From positions 44,956 to 108,955 of the forward strand of contig JAGRGH010000047.1 of NCBI GenBank assembly GCA_020445605.1: 64,000 nucleotides of DNA. The letters run 5' to 3'. Origin of the DNA: Chromatiales bacterium. Its GTDB lineage: Bacteria > Pseudomonadota > Gammaproteobacteria > JAGRGH01. Every line of letters starts with the position of its first letter. The first letter of the stretch is position 1. The position numbers and the translations under genes are program-made. Below are positions 8,551 through 17,431 of this stretch, in pieces. The notes under the pieces were generated by a model. It had not been told where the DNA came from and did no database searches. It saw nothing but the letters and a program-made list of their open reading frames with translations.

Positions 8551-9432
8551 TCAGATGCCTTGTTCGCGCCACTCGATCGTGCGCAGGAAGCCGTCGATGG
8601 TACCGGGCATCAGCGTAACCGCAAGCGAACCCTTGACGCCGCCCGGAGAACGGGCGCTGATCTCCACAATATAAGCTCTGCCTTCCGCACCCGACAAACC
8701 CAGACCGGCCACGGGAACCTGCGGCGCCTCGATCCCGTCACGGTGCGCCGCTGCGCGCTCTTCGAGGTACTGGTCGATCAGCTCGTGGTCGACGCCGGGC
8801 AGCGCGTGCAGCGCACCGGGAGAGACCACACTCGCGGAGACCTTCGCACTGCCCGAGTACACGGTCAGCGCGTCGCGCACCCGCGCGACCAGCCGCGCAT
8901 CCACGGACAGCAGCTGCTGCAGCTCGTCGACGGACTCGAAGGGCGCATCCTTCGCGCCGGCCATCCGGCCGACCGCACGGTAGTCCTCATCCTCGGCGCC
9001 GCTGAGCCGCCGCAGGTCATCGACATCCCGCCAGTCCTCGATCTCGTCGAGCACGCGATCGAGATCGCCCGCCTCGACGCCGGCCTGCTCGAACACACCA
9101 CTGAGCGTTTCCCGGTCCGCGGCGTTCAGATCGATCCGCCCAGCCACATCGTTGATGCGCAGCACGGTCTCAAACCCGGCAAAGGTCCAAGGCACGGCCG
9201 TGCCATCGGCTGGAAAGCGCCGCTGGTCGACCGGTCGCAGCAGGTCGAAGGCAACGTAATTCAGCGCCGCCTGGGCAACGGCACGCGCCTGGGCCTGTTC
9301 GACGACGTTGCGCGCAAGCCGGGTCTCGGTGCGCGTGGTCGAGGTAAACGCGGCGGCCAGCACGGTCAACAGCGCGACGGTCCAGACCACCGCCAGCAGT
9401 GCCACCCCGCGCTCCGCGAGTCGGTCGCTCAC
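8551..9432 (-). CDS. gspK: Type II secretion minor pseudopilin GspK
   Basis: Caps the pseudopilus tip together with GspI and GspJ. 293 residues. The short leader ends in AERG before VALLAVVWTVALLTVLAAA, a prepilin-peptidase site; as usual for GspK there is no Glu at mature position 5. The large globular part has helix-hairpin-helix-like segments (LNAADRETLSGVFEQAG, RIDLNAA). The GTG start overlaps the gspJ stop as GTGA. The frame is open further upstream, but that stretch is antisense-like Arg/Ala sequence. Confidence 0.87.
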   Translation of the reverse strand: MSDRLAERGVALLAVVWTVALLTVLAAAFTSTTRTETRLARNVVEQAQARAVAQAALNYVAFDLLRPVDQRRFPADGTAVPWTFAGFETVLRINDVAGRIDLNAADRETLSGVFEQAGVEAGDLDRVLDEIEDWRDVDDLRRLSGAEDEDYRAVGRMAGAKDAPFESVDELQQLLSVDARLVARVRDALTVYSGSAKVSASVVSPGALHALPGVDHELIDQYLEERAAAHRDGIEAPQVPVAGLGLSGAEGRAYIVEISARSPGGVKGSLAVTLMPGTIDGFLRTIEWREQGI

Positions 9433-10160
9433 CGGCGCGTCCCCCCATCGCTGTCGGTCTGCGGGATCGGCTGGCGGTCGCCGGGCCGCGGAAAGCTCGC
9501 GCCGGGCCGCACGGATGAAACCGCGCGTCCGGCGAGCGCCACGTAGACCTCGGGCCATGGACCGCCGTCGGCGCCCAGCTGCACACGCACCGCGAGCGGC
9601 AGCTCGGCGCGTTCCAGCCATTCGTCCTGCCAGACCGAATCCTCGTCACCCGGGTCTTTCGGACCGTAGTACTCCAGGCGCCCGGCATCGAGGGACTCGA
9701 CCATGACGACGGCATCCCACGGTTGATCCGTGTCGTCGTCGCCGAACTTAAGGCTCGCGTCGGAGGCGAAATGCGGCTGCCAGGCCATGTGCAGTTCGAC
9801 GCCATGGTCACCGTCGACGAGCCACAGGCGCTGGCGGTACAGCCCGCCGAGATCGAGATGCGTGAGCATCGGCGCAACGAACTCGATCGAATCGGGCCGC
9901 CCCTCGAACGCGAAGACCTGGCCGTCGTCGGCGTCGGTCCGCCAGGCGATCATCGTCTGCGCGAGCTGCCGGCGCACGAGCTGCTGGACGATGCGCAGGT
10001 CCTCGCTGCGCGCGGCGCGGGTGTCCACCCGCTCGGCGGAACGAATGGCCAGCGCAAGCCCGCTGCCGACGATCACCATGAGCGTCGCAAACAGCGCGAT
10101 CGCGACGATCACCTCGATCAGGGTGAATCCGCGCGCACGGCCCGCGGTGGTATTCTTCAG
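9429..10160 (-). CDS. gspJ: Type II secretion minor pseudopilin GspJ
   Basis: Pseudopilin with the canonical cleavage and methylation motif ARG-FTLIEVIVAIALF: Glu at mature position 5, followed by a hydrophobic helix. About 243 residues, normal for GspJ. The start is unclear: no ATG, GTG or TTG is suitably placed before the leader, so the position given is a CTG (leader LKNTTAGRARG). It is the first gene of the leftward cluster. gspE-I, needed for a working system, are not in the window. Confidence 0.82.
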   Translation of the reverse strand: MKNTTAGRARGFTLIEVIVAIALFATLMVIVGSGLALAIRSAERVDTRAARSEDLRIVQQLVRRQLAQTMIAWRTDADDGQVFAFEGRPDSIEFVAPMLTHLDLGGLYRQRLWLVDGDHGVELHMAWQPHFASDASLKFGDDDTDQPWDAVVMVESLDAGRLEYYGPKDPGDEDSVWQDEWLERAELPLAVRVQLGADGGPWPEVYVALAGRAVSSVRPGASFPRPGDRQPIPQTDSDGGTRR

Positions 10161-10250
10161 GGCGCCGAACGCCGGGCCTGCATGCGCAGCCGGATGCCCG
10201 GCCGCCCCGTCCCGCCTGCCAGACAGCGACTGTCGACCTGAATCCGACCG

Positions 10251-10580
10251 ATGCCGAAGAAACCCGTTTTTCGTGTGATCTTCCACAACCAGGGCAAGGT
10301 CTATGAAGTCTATGCCAGCCGCGTGACGGGCGCCGAGCTGTTCGGCTTTGTCGCGATCGAGGGGCTGCGCTTCAGCGAGACCGATCGCGTCGTGGTCGAT
10401 CCGCACGAGGAACAGCTCAAGCGCGAGTTCAGCGGTGTCGACCGCACGCTGGTGCCCATGCACGCGGTCGTACGCATCGACGAGGTCAAGAAAGCCGGCG
10501 TCGCGCGCATCGGCGATGCGGGCGACACCACATCCAACGTCACACCGTTTCCGATGCCGGTGCCGCCGCGACGCGAATAG
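10251..10580 (+). CDS. DUF1820 family protein
   Basis: Small cytoplasmic protein of 109 residues, recognised as DUF1820 from the pattern KPVFRVIFHNQGKVYEVYA, FGFVAIEGLRF and PMHAVVRIDEV. No signal peptide or membrane helix; the C-terminus is a disordered Pro-rich tail (PFPMPVPPRRE). The family is found mainly in Gammaproteobacteria and has no established function. It is divergent from gspJ and convergent with nadC; the 90 bp before it must carry both promoters. Confidence 0.85.
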   Translation: MPKKPVFRVIFHNQGKVYEVYASRVTGAELFGFVAIEGLRFSETDRVVVDPHEEQLKREFSGVDRTLVPMHAVVRIDEVKKAGVARIGDAGDTTSNVTPFPMPVPPRRE

Positions 10581-10599
10581 GCCGGTTCGAGCCGCGCGC

Positions 10600-11436
10600 T
10601 CACGCCGGCAGGAAACGCATCGACAGATCGACCGCCGAGACGTTCTTGGTCAACGCGCCGACCGAGATGTCATCGACGCCCGTCAGCGCGATCTCGCGGA
10701 CATTGTCCAGCGACACCCCACCGGACGCTTCCAGCCGCGCACGCCCGGCGTTCAGTTCCACGGCCGCGCGCAGATCGGCGAGACTGAAATTGTCCAGCAG
10801 CACGCGCGCCGCACCCGCGGCCAGCGCGCGCTCGAGATCGGCAACGGACTCCACCTCGATCTCGACCTCCAGCCCGTGACCGTGCGCCAGCGCCCGACCC
10901 AGGGCCGCTTCGATGGAGCCGCTCGCGGCGATGTGGTTTTCCTTGATCAGGATGGCGTCGTCCAGGCGCATGCGATGGTTGCTGCCGCCGCCGACCCGCA
11001 CGGCGTATTTCTGTGCCGTACGCAGGCAGGGGACGGTCTTGCGGGTATCGAGGATGCGCGCGCCGGTGCCGGCGACCCGCTCGACATAGCGGGCGGTCAC
11101 GGTCGCCGTCGCCGACAGGGTTTGCAGGAAATTCAGCGCCGTGCGCTCGCCGGTCAACAGACTCGCCGCGGGCCCGGTTAGTTCACACAGGCAGGCAGCG
11201 GGCGCGGCCCACTCGCCCTCGGCGATCTGCCAGCTGACGCGCACGCGCGGATCGAGATACTCGAACACGCCGTCGAACCACGGCCGGCCGCAGACCACGG
11301 CGGACTCGCGCGCGATCACCCGCGCGCGGCCCGCGGCAGCGGGCGGAATCAGCAGGGCGCTGGCGTCGCCGGCGCCGAGGTCCTCCTCGACGGCGCGCGC
11401 GACTACCGTGCCGACATCATCAGGCGTCCCGATCAC
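10600..11436 (-). CDS. nadC: Nicotinate-nucleotide diphosphorylase (quinolinate phosphoribosyltransferase)
   Basis: Converts quinolinate and PRPP to nicotinate mononucleotide, CO2 and PPi in de novo NAD synthesis. 278 residues. Recognised by ILDTRKTVPCLR, KYAVRVGGGSNHRMRLDD and ILIKENHI (substrate and PRPP binding), and the C-terminal barrel signatures LLDNFS, EASGGVSLDNV and GVDDISVGALT. Its 5' end overlaps the upstream AGCS gene by 17 bp, so the two are probably co-transcribed. Confidence 0.95.
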   Translation of the reverse strand: MIGTPDDVGTVVARAVEEDLGAGDASALLIPPAAAGRARVIARESAVVCGRPWFDGVFEYLDPRVRVSWQIAEGEWAAPAACLCELTGPAASLLTGERTALNFLQTLSATATVTARYVERVAGTGARILDTRKTVPCLRTAQKYAVRVGGGSNHRMRLDDAILIKENHIAASGSIEAALGRALAHGHGLEVEIEVESVADLERALAAGAARVLLDNFSLADLRAAVELNAGRARLEASGGVSLDNVREIALTGVDDISVGALTKNVSAVDLSMRFLPA

Positions 11437-12775
11437 GCCGCCGTCCGGCCTCGCGCGTGATGGCGAACACGACGGGACTCAGCAGCAGCAGCGCGACGAG
11501 GTTCGGCAGCGCCATGAGGCCGTTGAGCACGTCGGCGAACACCCACACCAGACCGAGTTTGACGATTGAGCCGCCGAAGATCGCCGCGATCCACAGGATG
11601 CGGTAGGGCAGGATCACCTTCGTACCGAACAGATACTCCGCGCAGCGTTCGCCGTAGTAGCTCCAGCCCAGCAGCGTGGTGAACGCGAAGATCACCAGCC
11701 CGAAGGTCACGATGTACTGGCCACCGGCGATGCCGTTGCTGAACGCGCTCGACGACAGCGCCGCGCCCGTCGCACCGCTGGTCCACTCGCCGGTCACGAC
11801 GATCACCAGCCCGGTCATCGAACAGACGATGATGGTGTCGATGAACGTGCCCAGCATCGCGATCTTGCCCTGACGCACCGGGTCATTGGTGCGGGCCGCC
11901 GCGTGCGCGATCGGCGCCGAGCCGAGTCCGGATTCGTTCGAGAATATTCCGCGCGCGAAGCCGAACCGCAGCGCGGCCCAGACCGTTGCACCCGCGAAGC
12001 CGCCGGTCGCGGCGGTGCCGTTGAAGGCACTGTCGAAGATGGTCGCGAACGCCGCCGGCAGCGCTCCGGCATGCGCCACGAGAATGACCAGCGCGCCGAC
12101 CACGTAGGCGATCGCCATGAACGGCACGAGTTTGCCCGCCACCTCGGCGATACGCTTGATGCCACCCAGGATCACCAGGCCGGCCAGCACGGCCATGACC
12201 ACGCCGGTCAGCCACAGCGGCACATCGAAGTTCGACTGCATGGCGTCGGCGACGGAATTCGACTGCACGGTGTTGCCGATGCCGAACGCGGCAATCATGC
12301 CGAACAGCGCGAACGTCCCGCCCAGCCAGGCCCAGCCCGGGCCCAGTCCGTTGCGGATGTAGTACATCGGCCCGCCGACATGCTGGCCGAGTTCGTCGAC
12401 CTCGCGGTACTTCACCGCCAGCACGGCTTCGGCGTATTTCGTCGCCATGCCGAACAGCGCAATGACCCACATCCAGAACAGCGCGCCGGGTCCGCCGAGA
12501 TGGATCGCCGTCGCCACGCCGGCGATGTTGCCGGTGCCGATGGTCGCCGACAGCGCCGTCATCAGCGACTGGAACGGCGTGATGTCGCCGGGCGCGCCGT
12601 CGCTCGGCCGACGCCCGCGGAACAGCAGCCGAAAGCCTTCGCCGATCCGCAGCCAGGGCATCAGCCGCAGCCCCAGCGTCAGATAGACGCCGGTGACCGC
12701 CAGCAGCGGAATCAGCAGGAATTCGCCCCAGATGATGCCGCTGAGGCGGTCCAACAGATCGTGGATGGCTTGCAT
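11420..12775 (-). CDS. Alanine/glycine:cation symporter family (AGCS) transporter
   Basis: Inner-membrane sodium- or proton-coupled amino-acid symporter, 451 residues with about 10-11 hydrophobic helices. AGCS signatures: GTGNIAGVATAIHLGGPGALFWMW near residue 80, GPMYYIRNGLG, and FSNESGLGSAPIAHAAA in the middle. The substrate (Ala, Gly or Gln) cannot be told from sequence. A purine-rich GGGGGAG lies directly before the ATG, and a possible -10 (TATAGT on the minus strand) lies about 30 bp upstream. The 101-bp gap before it also carries a GC-rich inverted repeat (CCGGCC/GGCCGG) just past the DUF1631 stop. Confidence 0.88.
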   Translation of the reverse strand: MQAIHDLLDRLSGIIWGEFLLIPLLAVTGVYLTLGLRLMPWLRIGEGFRLLFRGRRPSDGAPGDITPFQSLMTALSATIGTGNIAGVATAIHLGGPGALFWMWVIALFGMATKYAEAVLAVKYREVDELGQHVGGPMYYIRNGLGPGWAWLGGTFALFGMIAAFGIGNTVQSNSVADAMQSNFDVPLWLTGVVMAVLAGLVILGGIKRIAEVAGKLVPFMAIAYVVGALVILVAHAGALPAAFATIFDSAFNGTAATGGFAGATVWAALRFGFARGIFSNESGLGSAPIAHAAARTNDPVRQGKIAMLGTFIDTIIVCSMTGLVIVVTGEWTSGATGAALSSSAFSNGIAGGQYIVTFGLVIFAFTTLLGWSYYGERCAEYLFGTKVILPYRILWIAAIFGGSIVKLGLVWVFADVLNGLMALPNLVALLLLSPVVFAITREAGRRRDRDA

Positions 12776-12876
12776 GGCTCCCCCGGTGTTATTGATCCGG
12801 CGCGACTATAGCCGATCGCCGTGGGGACGGGCCATGCAATGCGGACCGGCCTGAATGGGGCCGGCCCGGTTGCCGA

Positions 12877-15225
12877 TCAGGCCGGATCAGACTCCGGTTT
12901 CGCGGGCGCCCGTGAGTCGGTACGCAGAACCGACAGCATCGCGTCCAGCGCGCGGTCCATCAACGGCACCTCGGCCTGTTCGAGCAGGCGCACGCCGCCC
13001 CTTCGCAGCGAGGCGGCCAGCCCGTTCGGCGAGACCTCGGCGACCCGCGCGCCGCGCCGGTCGACGAACACGTAGCGCGAGTTCACATCGCTCTTCCAGG
13101 CCAGCTTCGCGCGCACGGTGCGGTCGTCGCCCTGGATGAACTCGACCCAGGCACCCTCGCCGAGTTCACGCGCCTGGGCGCTGAACTCGTCGGTGACATG
13201 CTCGTCGAGGCTGCTCGGCGAGGCCAGCACGATCTCCTCGACCTGGGCGGCGTGCCGGCTGGTCGGCACCACCGGCGCCGTGGGACCACGCGCCGGCTGC
13301 GGCGTGGCGGCCGCGCTGTCCGTTTCGCCGCCGGCCTCCTCGATCGTCTCCGCCGCGGCCGCGGCGATCTCGGCCGCATCGCCCTCGCCACGCAGACAGG
13401 CAAAGTGCAGCGCCTGCAAGTCCTTCAGCAGATGGCCGAGCCGGCGATGATCGAACGAAATACCGCCCAGGTTCTCGCGCACCGCCCGCAGCAGCGCCGG
13501 GATGCGGTTCAGCAGGGCCTGACGCGCATCACGCGTGGTCTTGGGCTCAACGCTCCAGATCAACAGCTCCAGCACCTCGAGGCGCTTGTGCCATTCCTGC
13601 GAGTCCGCGCCGTCGCGCAGCAGGGTCAGGCGCAGCACATCGCGCCAGCCCTCGTCGATCAGCGCCAGCACGGCTTCCGGCAACTGCCGCTCGCCGATGC
13701 GCCTGCGCACCTCGGTTTCGACACGCGCCTGCGCCTCGGCCATGCGGTGCTGACCGCGCGTCGCGGTCGTGACCCGGCGCTCGATCGCCGCGGCACTGCG
13801 CGCCTCGCGCTCGGAGACCGCCGTGAAATCGGCCAGCAGCGAATCGAACAGCGCGATGTCGTCGGTGAATTCCGCCAGGATGCGCTGGACGACGCCCTCG
13901 ATCCGCGCGAACACGCTGTCGGCGCCGCGCCCGTCGGACTCGCTCCAGCCGATCGCGGCCTGCGCGAGCGCGTTGAGCAGGCGCCGCGCGGGGTGGGTCT
14001 TGTGCGAGAAGAAGCGCCGGTCGAGCAGGGCGACCTTGAGCATCGGGATCTGCAAGCGGCTCAGCAGCGCTTTCATGGCGTCGGGAAGCGCCGTGTCTTC
14101 GAGGATGAACTCGAACAGCATCGTGATGACGTCGATCGTGTCGCTGTCGGCACGGCCGAAGACCTTGTTGCGGTTCTGCGCGCCGAGCCCATGCAGGCGT
14201 TCGAGCAACACCTCACGACCGCCGCCGAGATACGCCCCGTGCGAGCCAGGCGGCAACAGCACCGGCGCGCCCTCCTGCACGCGTGACAGCGCGGTGATCA
14301 GCTCGTCGGACTCGAACGGCGCCATGCCCGGCGGAATGGCCTGGCGCGCGTTCGCGCGTCCGGGGTGACGCCCGAGCAGGCCGCGCAGGGTGTCGTAGAG
14401 CTGCACGTCGGCCCCGGCCTCGCCGGCGAATTCATGGAGCTGCTCTTTGGCCGCCGCCTCCTGCGGCGCAACCGATGCCGCGCTGCGCGAGCGATTCCCG
14501 GCCCCGGCCACCTCGTGGCGCAGCTCCGGCAGAACGCCGCCGTCCTTGAGCAGGTCGTTGATCGGGTCGAACAGTTCACCGAGCCGCACGATCATGAAGC
14601 GGTCGAACAGCTTGTAGATCACCAGCCGGATGCGCGGGTCGACCTTGATCGCGCCGACGGCCTCGCGGATCGCATAGCCCAGTGCCTTCGGACCGAGCGG
14701 GTTGTTGTCGTCGTTGACCACGGCGGCGCCGCCGGTCAGCGCCGAAAAGCGCCGGTTCAGACCATGCAGCGGACCGCTGAAACGGTTCTGCGCCTTGGCG
14801 ATCATGTTGCTGACCGCCAGCGATTCCTCCAGTTCGGACTCGCCGAGGATGTTCAGTTCCTGCGCGTTGCGCGCCAGACCGGCGGCGTCCGAGTACGGCG
14901 CCGAGGCATCGATCCAGAAGCGGTCGAAGTGACCGAGCAGGGCGTTCTGGAAGCGCGTCTCGACGGCCTTGCGCTCGCGGCGCAGCACCAGCATGGCGTC
15001 GAAGTACGCGGCCTGCTGTTCGCCACGCTCGGCCTTGTCGGCGGACTGAAACATGGCGTCGTCGGCGTGCTCGAAGACCTCGGTGACCATGCTCTGCAGC
15101 ACATTCGCCGAGGTCGCGCGGCAGCTCGCCAGCAGACGCCGGGCGTGATCGTCGATCATGATGCGCCGGCGCGCACCGGATGCTGCGCCGCTGGAGATCG
15201 GGATGATGTTGTCACGTTGCGTCAT
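12877..15225 (-). CDS. DUF1631 family protein
   Basis: Large cytoplasmic protein of 782 residues when started at the ATG of MTQRDNIIPISS. The frame is open for 208 further codons upstream but those are antisense to ampD. Almost entirely helical for the first 650 residues. The last 110 residues (LGEGAWVEFIQ, VRAKLAWKS, RYVFVDRRGARVAEVS) look like a PilZ-type beta-barrel, which in other proteins binds cyclic di-GMP; the RxxxR motif is not clear here. DUF1631 is common in Gammaproteobacteria and uncharacterised. Recognition of the family is from length and overall pattern. Confidence 0.78.
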   Translation of the reverse strand: MTQRDNIIPISSGAASGARRRIMIDDHARRLLASCRATSANVLQSMVTEVFEHADDAMFQSADKAERGEQQAAYFDAMLVLRRERKAVETRFQNALLGHFDRFWIDASAPYSDAAGLARNAQELNILGESELEESLAVSNMIAKAQNRFSGPLHGLNRRFSALTGGAAVVNDDNNPLGPKALGYAIREAVGAIKVDPRIRLVIYKLFDRFMIVRLGELFDPINDLLKDGGVLPELRHEVAGAGNRSRSAASVAPQEAAAKEQLHEFAGEAGADVQLYDTLRGLLGRHPGRANARQAIPPGMAPFESDELITALSRVQEGAPVLLPPGSHGAYLGGGREVLLERLHGLGAQNRNKVFGRADSDTIDVITMLFEFILEDTALPDAMKALLSRLQIPMLKVALLDRRFFSHKTHPARRLLNALAQAAIGWSESDGRGADSVFARIEGVVQRILAEFTDDIALFDSLLADFTAVSEREARSAAAIERRVTTATRGQHRMAEAQARVETEVRRRIGERQLPEAVLALIDEGWRDVLRLTLLRDGADSQEWHKRLEVLELLIWSVEPKTTRDARQALLNRIPALLRAVRENLGGISFDHRRLGHLLKDLQALHFACLRGEGDAAEIAAAAAETIEEAGGETDSAAATPQPARGPTAPVVPTSRHAAQVEEIVLASPSSLDEHVTDEFSAQARELGEGAWVEFIQGDDRTVRAKLAWKSDVNSRYVFVDRRGARVAEVSPNGLAASLRRGGVRLLEQAEVPLMDRALDAMLSVLRTDSRAPAKPESDPA

Positions 15226-15351
15226 GCGCGGCTTCGTTTTGGGGTGGATGAATCCTCGCGTATCCTTAGGCACTGCGGGTACCGGACACCGTGACCGGGT
15301 TCGCACCGGGCGCCGAGCGGCGCCTTCCCCCGACGGACGGCAGTCACCCGC

Positions 15352-15939
15352 ATGCAGGTCAGGATCCCGATCGAGTTTAGCGTCGCGAATCCGCAGCGCG
15401 TGCGAAACGCGCGCTTCATCGCCTCGCCCAATCACAACGAGCGCCCCGCCGGCACCGCGATCGACCTGCTCGTGATCCACTCGATCAGCCTGCCGCCCGG
15501 ACGCTTCGGCGGCCCCTGGATTGCCGACCTGTTTCTGAACCGGCTCGACCCGGCCGCCGACCCCTACTTTGCCGAGGTGCACGCCTTGCGCGTTTCCGCC
15601 CATTTCCTCGTCCGCCGCCGCGGCGGTCTGGTGCAGTTCGTCCCGGTCGACCGGCGCGCCTGGCACGCGGGCCGCTCCAGCTTTGCCGGCCGCGCGGAAT
15701 GCAACGACTACTCGATTGGCGTCGAACTCGAAGGCGACGACCGGCACGGCTTCACGGCCTCCCAGTACCGCCGTCTGGCGTCGCTGACGGCGGCACTGCA
15801 GAAGCGCTTCCCGGGCATCGGCCCGGAGCGCATCGTCGGCCACGAACACATCGCGCCCGGGCGCAAGACCGACCCCGGTCCCGCGTTCGACTGGCCGCAG
15901 TTTCGCGCGCTGGTGCGCGCCGCCGGAGGCCGGGCATGA
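15352..15939 (+). CDS. ampD: 1,6-anhydro-N-acetylmuramoyl-L-alanine amidase AmpD
   Basis: Cytoplasmic zinc amidase of murein recycling that cleaves anhydroMurNAc from its peptide; its loss induces AmpC beta-lactamase in some species. 195 residues, no signal peptide. Zinc ligands align with E. coli AmpD: H43 (LLVIHSISLP), H164 (IVGHEHIAPG) and D174 (RKTDPGPAFDW), each about ten residues later than in E. coli. It overlaps the next gene by ATGA. The 126 bp upstream hold a GC-rich hairpin (GGCGCCGAGCGGCGCC) but no recognised regulatory motif. Confidence 0.95.
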   Translation: MQVRIPIEFSVANPQRVRNARFIASPNHNERPAGTAIDLLVIHSISLPPGRFGGPWIADLFLNRLDPAADPYFAEVHALRVSAHFLVRRRGGLVQFVPVDRRAWHAGRSSFAGRAECNDYSIGVELEGDDRHGFTASQYRRLASLTAALQKRFPGIGPERIVGHEHIAPGRKTDPGPAFDWPQFRALVRAAGGRA

Positions 15940-16538
15940 AGGACACCCATCGCATCGATCTGCTGCGCCATGGCGAACCGCTCGGCGGCACCCGCTACCG
16001 CGGCGGGCGCGTGGACGACCCGCTCAGCGAAACCGGCTGGCGCCAGATGTGGGCCACCGTCGGCGAGGAAGCGGGTCGCTGGCAGCGCATCGTCAGTTCG
16101 CCGATGCTGCGCTGCGTGGAGTTTGCGCGCGCGCTGGGCGAGCGCGACGATCGGCCGGTGGAGGTCGACGAGCGTCTGCGCGAGGTCGGCTTTGGCGCCT
16201 GGGAGGGCCGAACCGGCGCCGAGCTGCGCGCGGACGACCCCGACCAGATCCGCCGCTTCTATGCCAATCCGCTGCACAACCGGCCGGCCGGCGCGGAGCC
16301 GCTGGGTGAGTTCATCGCCCGTACCGCGGCAGCCGTGGAGGCCCTGCTGGCCGGTCCGCCCGGCCATACGCTGGTGGTCTGTCATGCCGGCATCATCCGC
16401 GCCGCCGTCGTGCACCTGACCGGCATACCCCACGAGCGCATGTACCGACTGAACGTCAGCTACGCGAGCCTCACCCGGATCAGCGCCGGCGGCGAACGAC
16501 CGCCACGCGTGGATTGCTTCAGTTGCGGACAGGCCTGA
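15936..16538 (+). CDS. Histidine phosphatase family protein (CobC-like)
   Basis: Branch-1 histidine phosphatase of 200 residues. The catalytic RHG motif is LLRHGEP (His about 12); the second histidine is in VVCHAGIIRA near residue 150, with conserved Arg and Glu in LREVGFGAWEGR. The size and the following BtuF-like gene suggest alpha-ribazole phosphatase (CobC) of cobalamin assembly, but phosphoglycerate-mutase-like enzymes share these motifs, so the substrate is open. Coupled by ATGA to ampD; the next gene starts inside its 3' end. Confidence 0.8.
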   Translation: MKDTHRIDLLRHGEPLGGTRYRGGRVDDPLSETGWRQMWATVGEEAGRWQRIVSSPMLRCVEFARALGERDDRPVEVDERLREVGFGAWEGRTGAELRADDPDQIRRFYANPLHNRPAGAEPLGEFIARTAAAVEALLAGPPGHTLVVCHAGIIRAAVVHLTGIPHERMYRLNVSYASLTRISAGGERPPRVDCFSCGQA

Positions 16539-17431
16539 CGCTCCTGCTACTGGTCGCGGCGGCCCGTGCCACCGCGATCGATGTTGAGGACTACTCGGGG
16601 CACACGCTGCACCTCGACCAGCCGGCGCGCCGCGTCATCGCGCTCACGCCACAGGCGACCGAACTGAGCTTTGCGGCCGGCGCCGGCCGGAGCCTCGTGG
16701 GCGTGAGCCGCTTTTCGGGCTTTCCGCCCGCGGCCCGCGAGCTGCCGGTGATCGGCGATGCCACCCTGCTGGAACGTGAGCGCGTGCTTGCGCTGGCGCC
16801 GGACCTCGCGATCGCCTGGGCCAGCGGCAGCGACCGCCGCGCGCTGGACTGGCTGGCGTCACGCGAGATCCCAGTCTTGCGGATCGAAACGCGCCGCCTG
16901 GACGACATCCCGGCCACGCTGCGCGCGATCGGCGCCCTCACCGGCCACGCGGCGACTGCCGCGCGCAACGCCGCCGGGCTGAAGCAACGGATCGGGCGAC
17001 TGCGCGCCCAGAGCCGCACGCGCCGGCCGGTGCGGGTGTTTTACCAGGTCTGGCACCGGCCGCTGATGACGGTCAGCGACGCCCACATCATCGCTGACGG
17101 TGTCGCAGCCTGCGGTGGGCGCAACGTGTTCGCCGACGCCCCGGGCCTGACGCCGAGCGTGTCGTTCGAGGCCGTGCTCGCCGCACGCCCCGAAGTGATC
17201 GTCATTGCCGCGCCGGGCGGCGCGACCGAGCTGGCCATGGCGCCGTGGTCGCGCTGGTTCGCCGCCAGCGGCACGCAGCTGCCCGTGGTGTTCGTCGACC
17301 CGGACACCATGCACCGCGGCAGCGGCCGGATGCTCGACGCGGTCGAGCAGCTATGCGGGGCGCTGGGCCCGTTGGCTCAGTCGGCGGACCAGGCTGCGGC
17401 GAGCCGGTCGGGGAACCCCGCGGCACCGTAG
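16514..17431 (+). CDS. Periplasmic cobalamin/metal-chelate-binding protein (BtuF-like)
   Basis: Helical-backbone substrate-binding protein of an ABC importer, 305 residues. A hydrophobic N-terminal segment (LTLLLLVAAARATA) fits a signal peptide. Lobe 1 begins RRVIALTPQATELSFAAGAG; the inter-lobe helix is about residues 115-155; lobe 2 contains RVFYQVWHRPLMTV and GGRNVFADAPG, all typical of BtuF. No BtuC or BtuD gene is in the window. TTG start within the end of the phosphatase gene. The last 55 bp overlap the 3' end of the convergent bioD gene. Confidence 0.78.
   Translation: MLQLRTGLTLLLLVAAARATAIDVEDYSGHTLHLDQPARRVIALTPQATELSFAAGAGRSLVGVSRFSGFPPAARELPVIGDATLLERERVLALAPDLAIAWASGSDRRALDWLASREIPVLRIETRRLDDIPATLRAIGALTGHAATAARNAAGLKQRIGRLRAQSRTRRPVRVFYQVWHRPLMTVSDAHIIADGVAACGGRNVFADAPGLTPSVSFEAVLAARPEVIVIAAPGGATELAMAPWSRWFAASGTQLPVVFVDPDTMHRGSGRMLDAVEQLCGALGPLAQSADQAAASRSGNPAAP

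Noticed and set aside
15226..15351. Cobalamin riboswitch upstream of ampD and the BtuF-like gene
   Set aside because: The region has one GC-rich hairpin but no B12-box-like conserved core, and it is too short for this class.
15226..15849. Extension of the DUF1631 protein by 208 residues upstream
   Set aside because: The stretch is antisense to ampD, and a normal ATG with the family N-terminus occurs at 15225.
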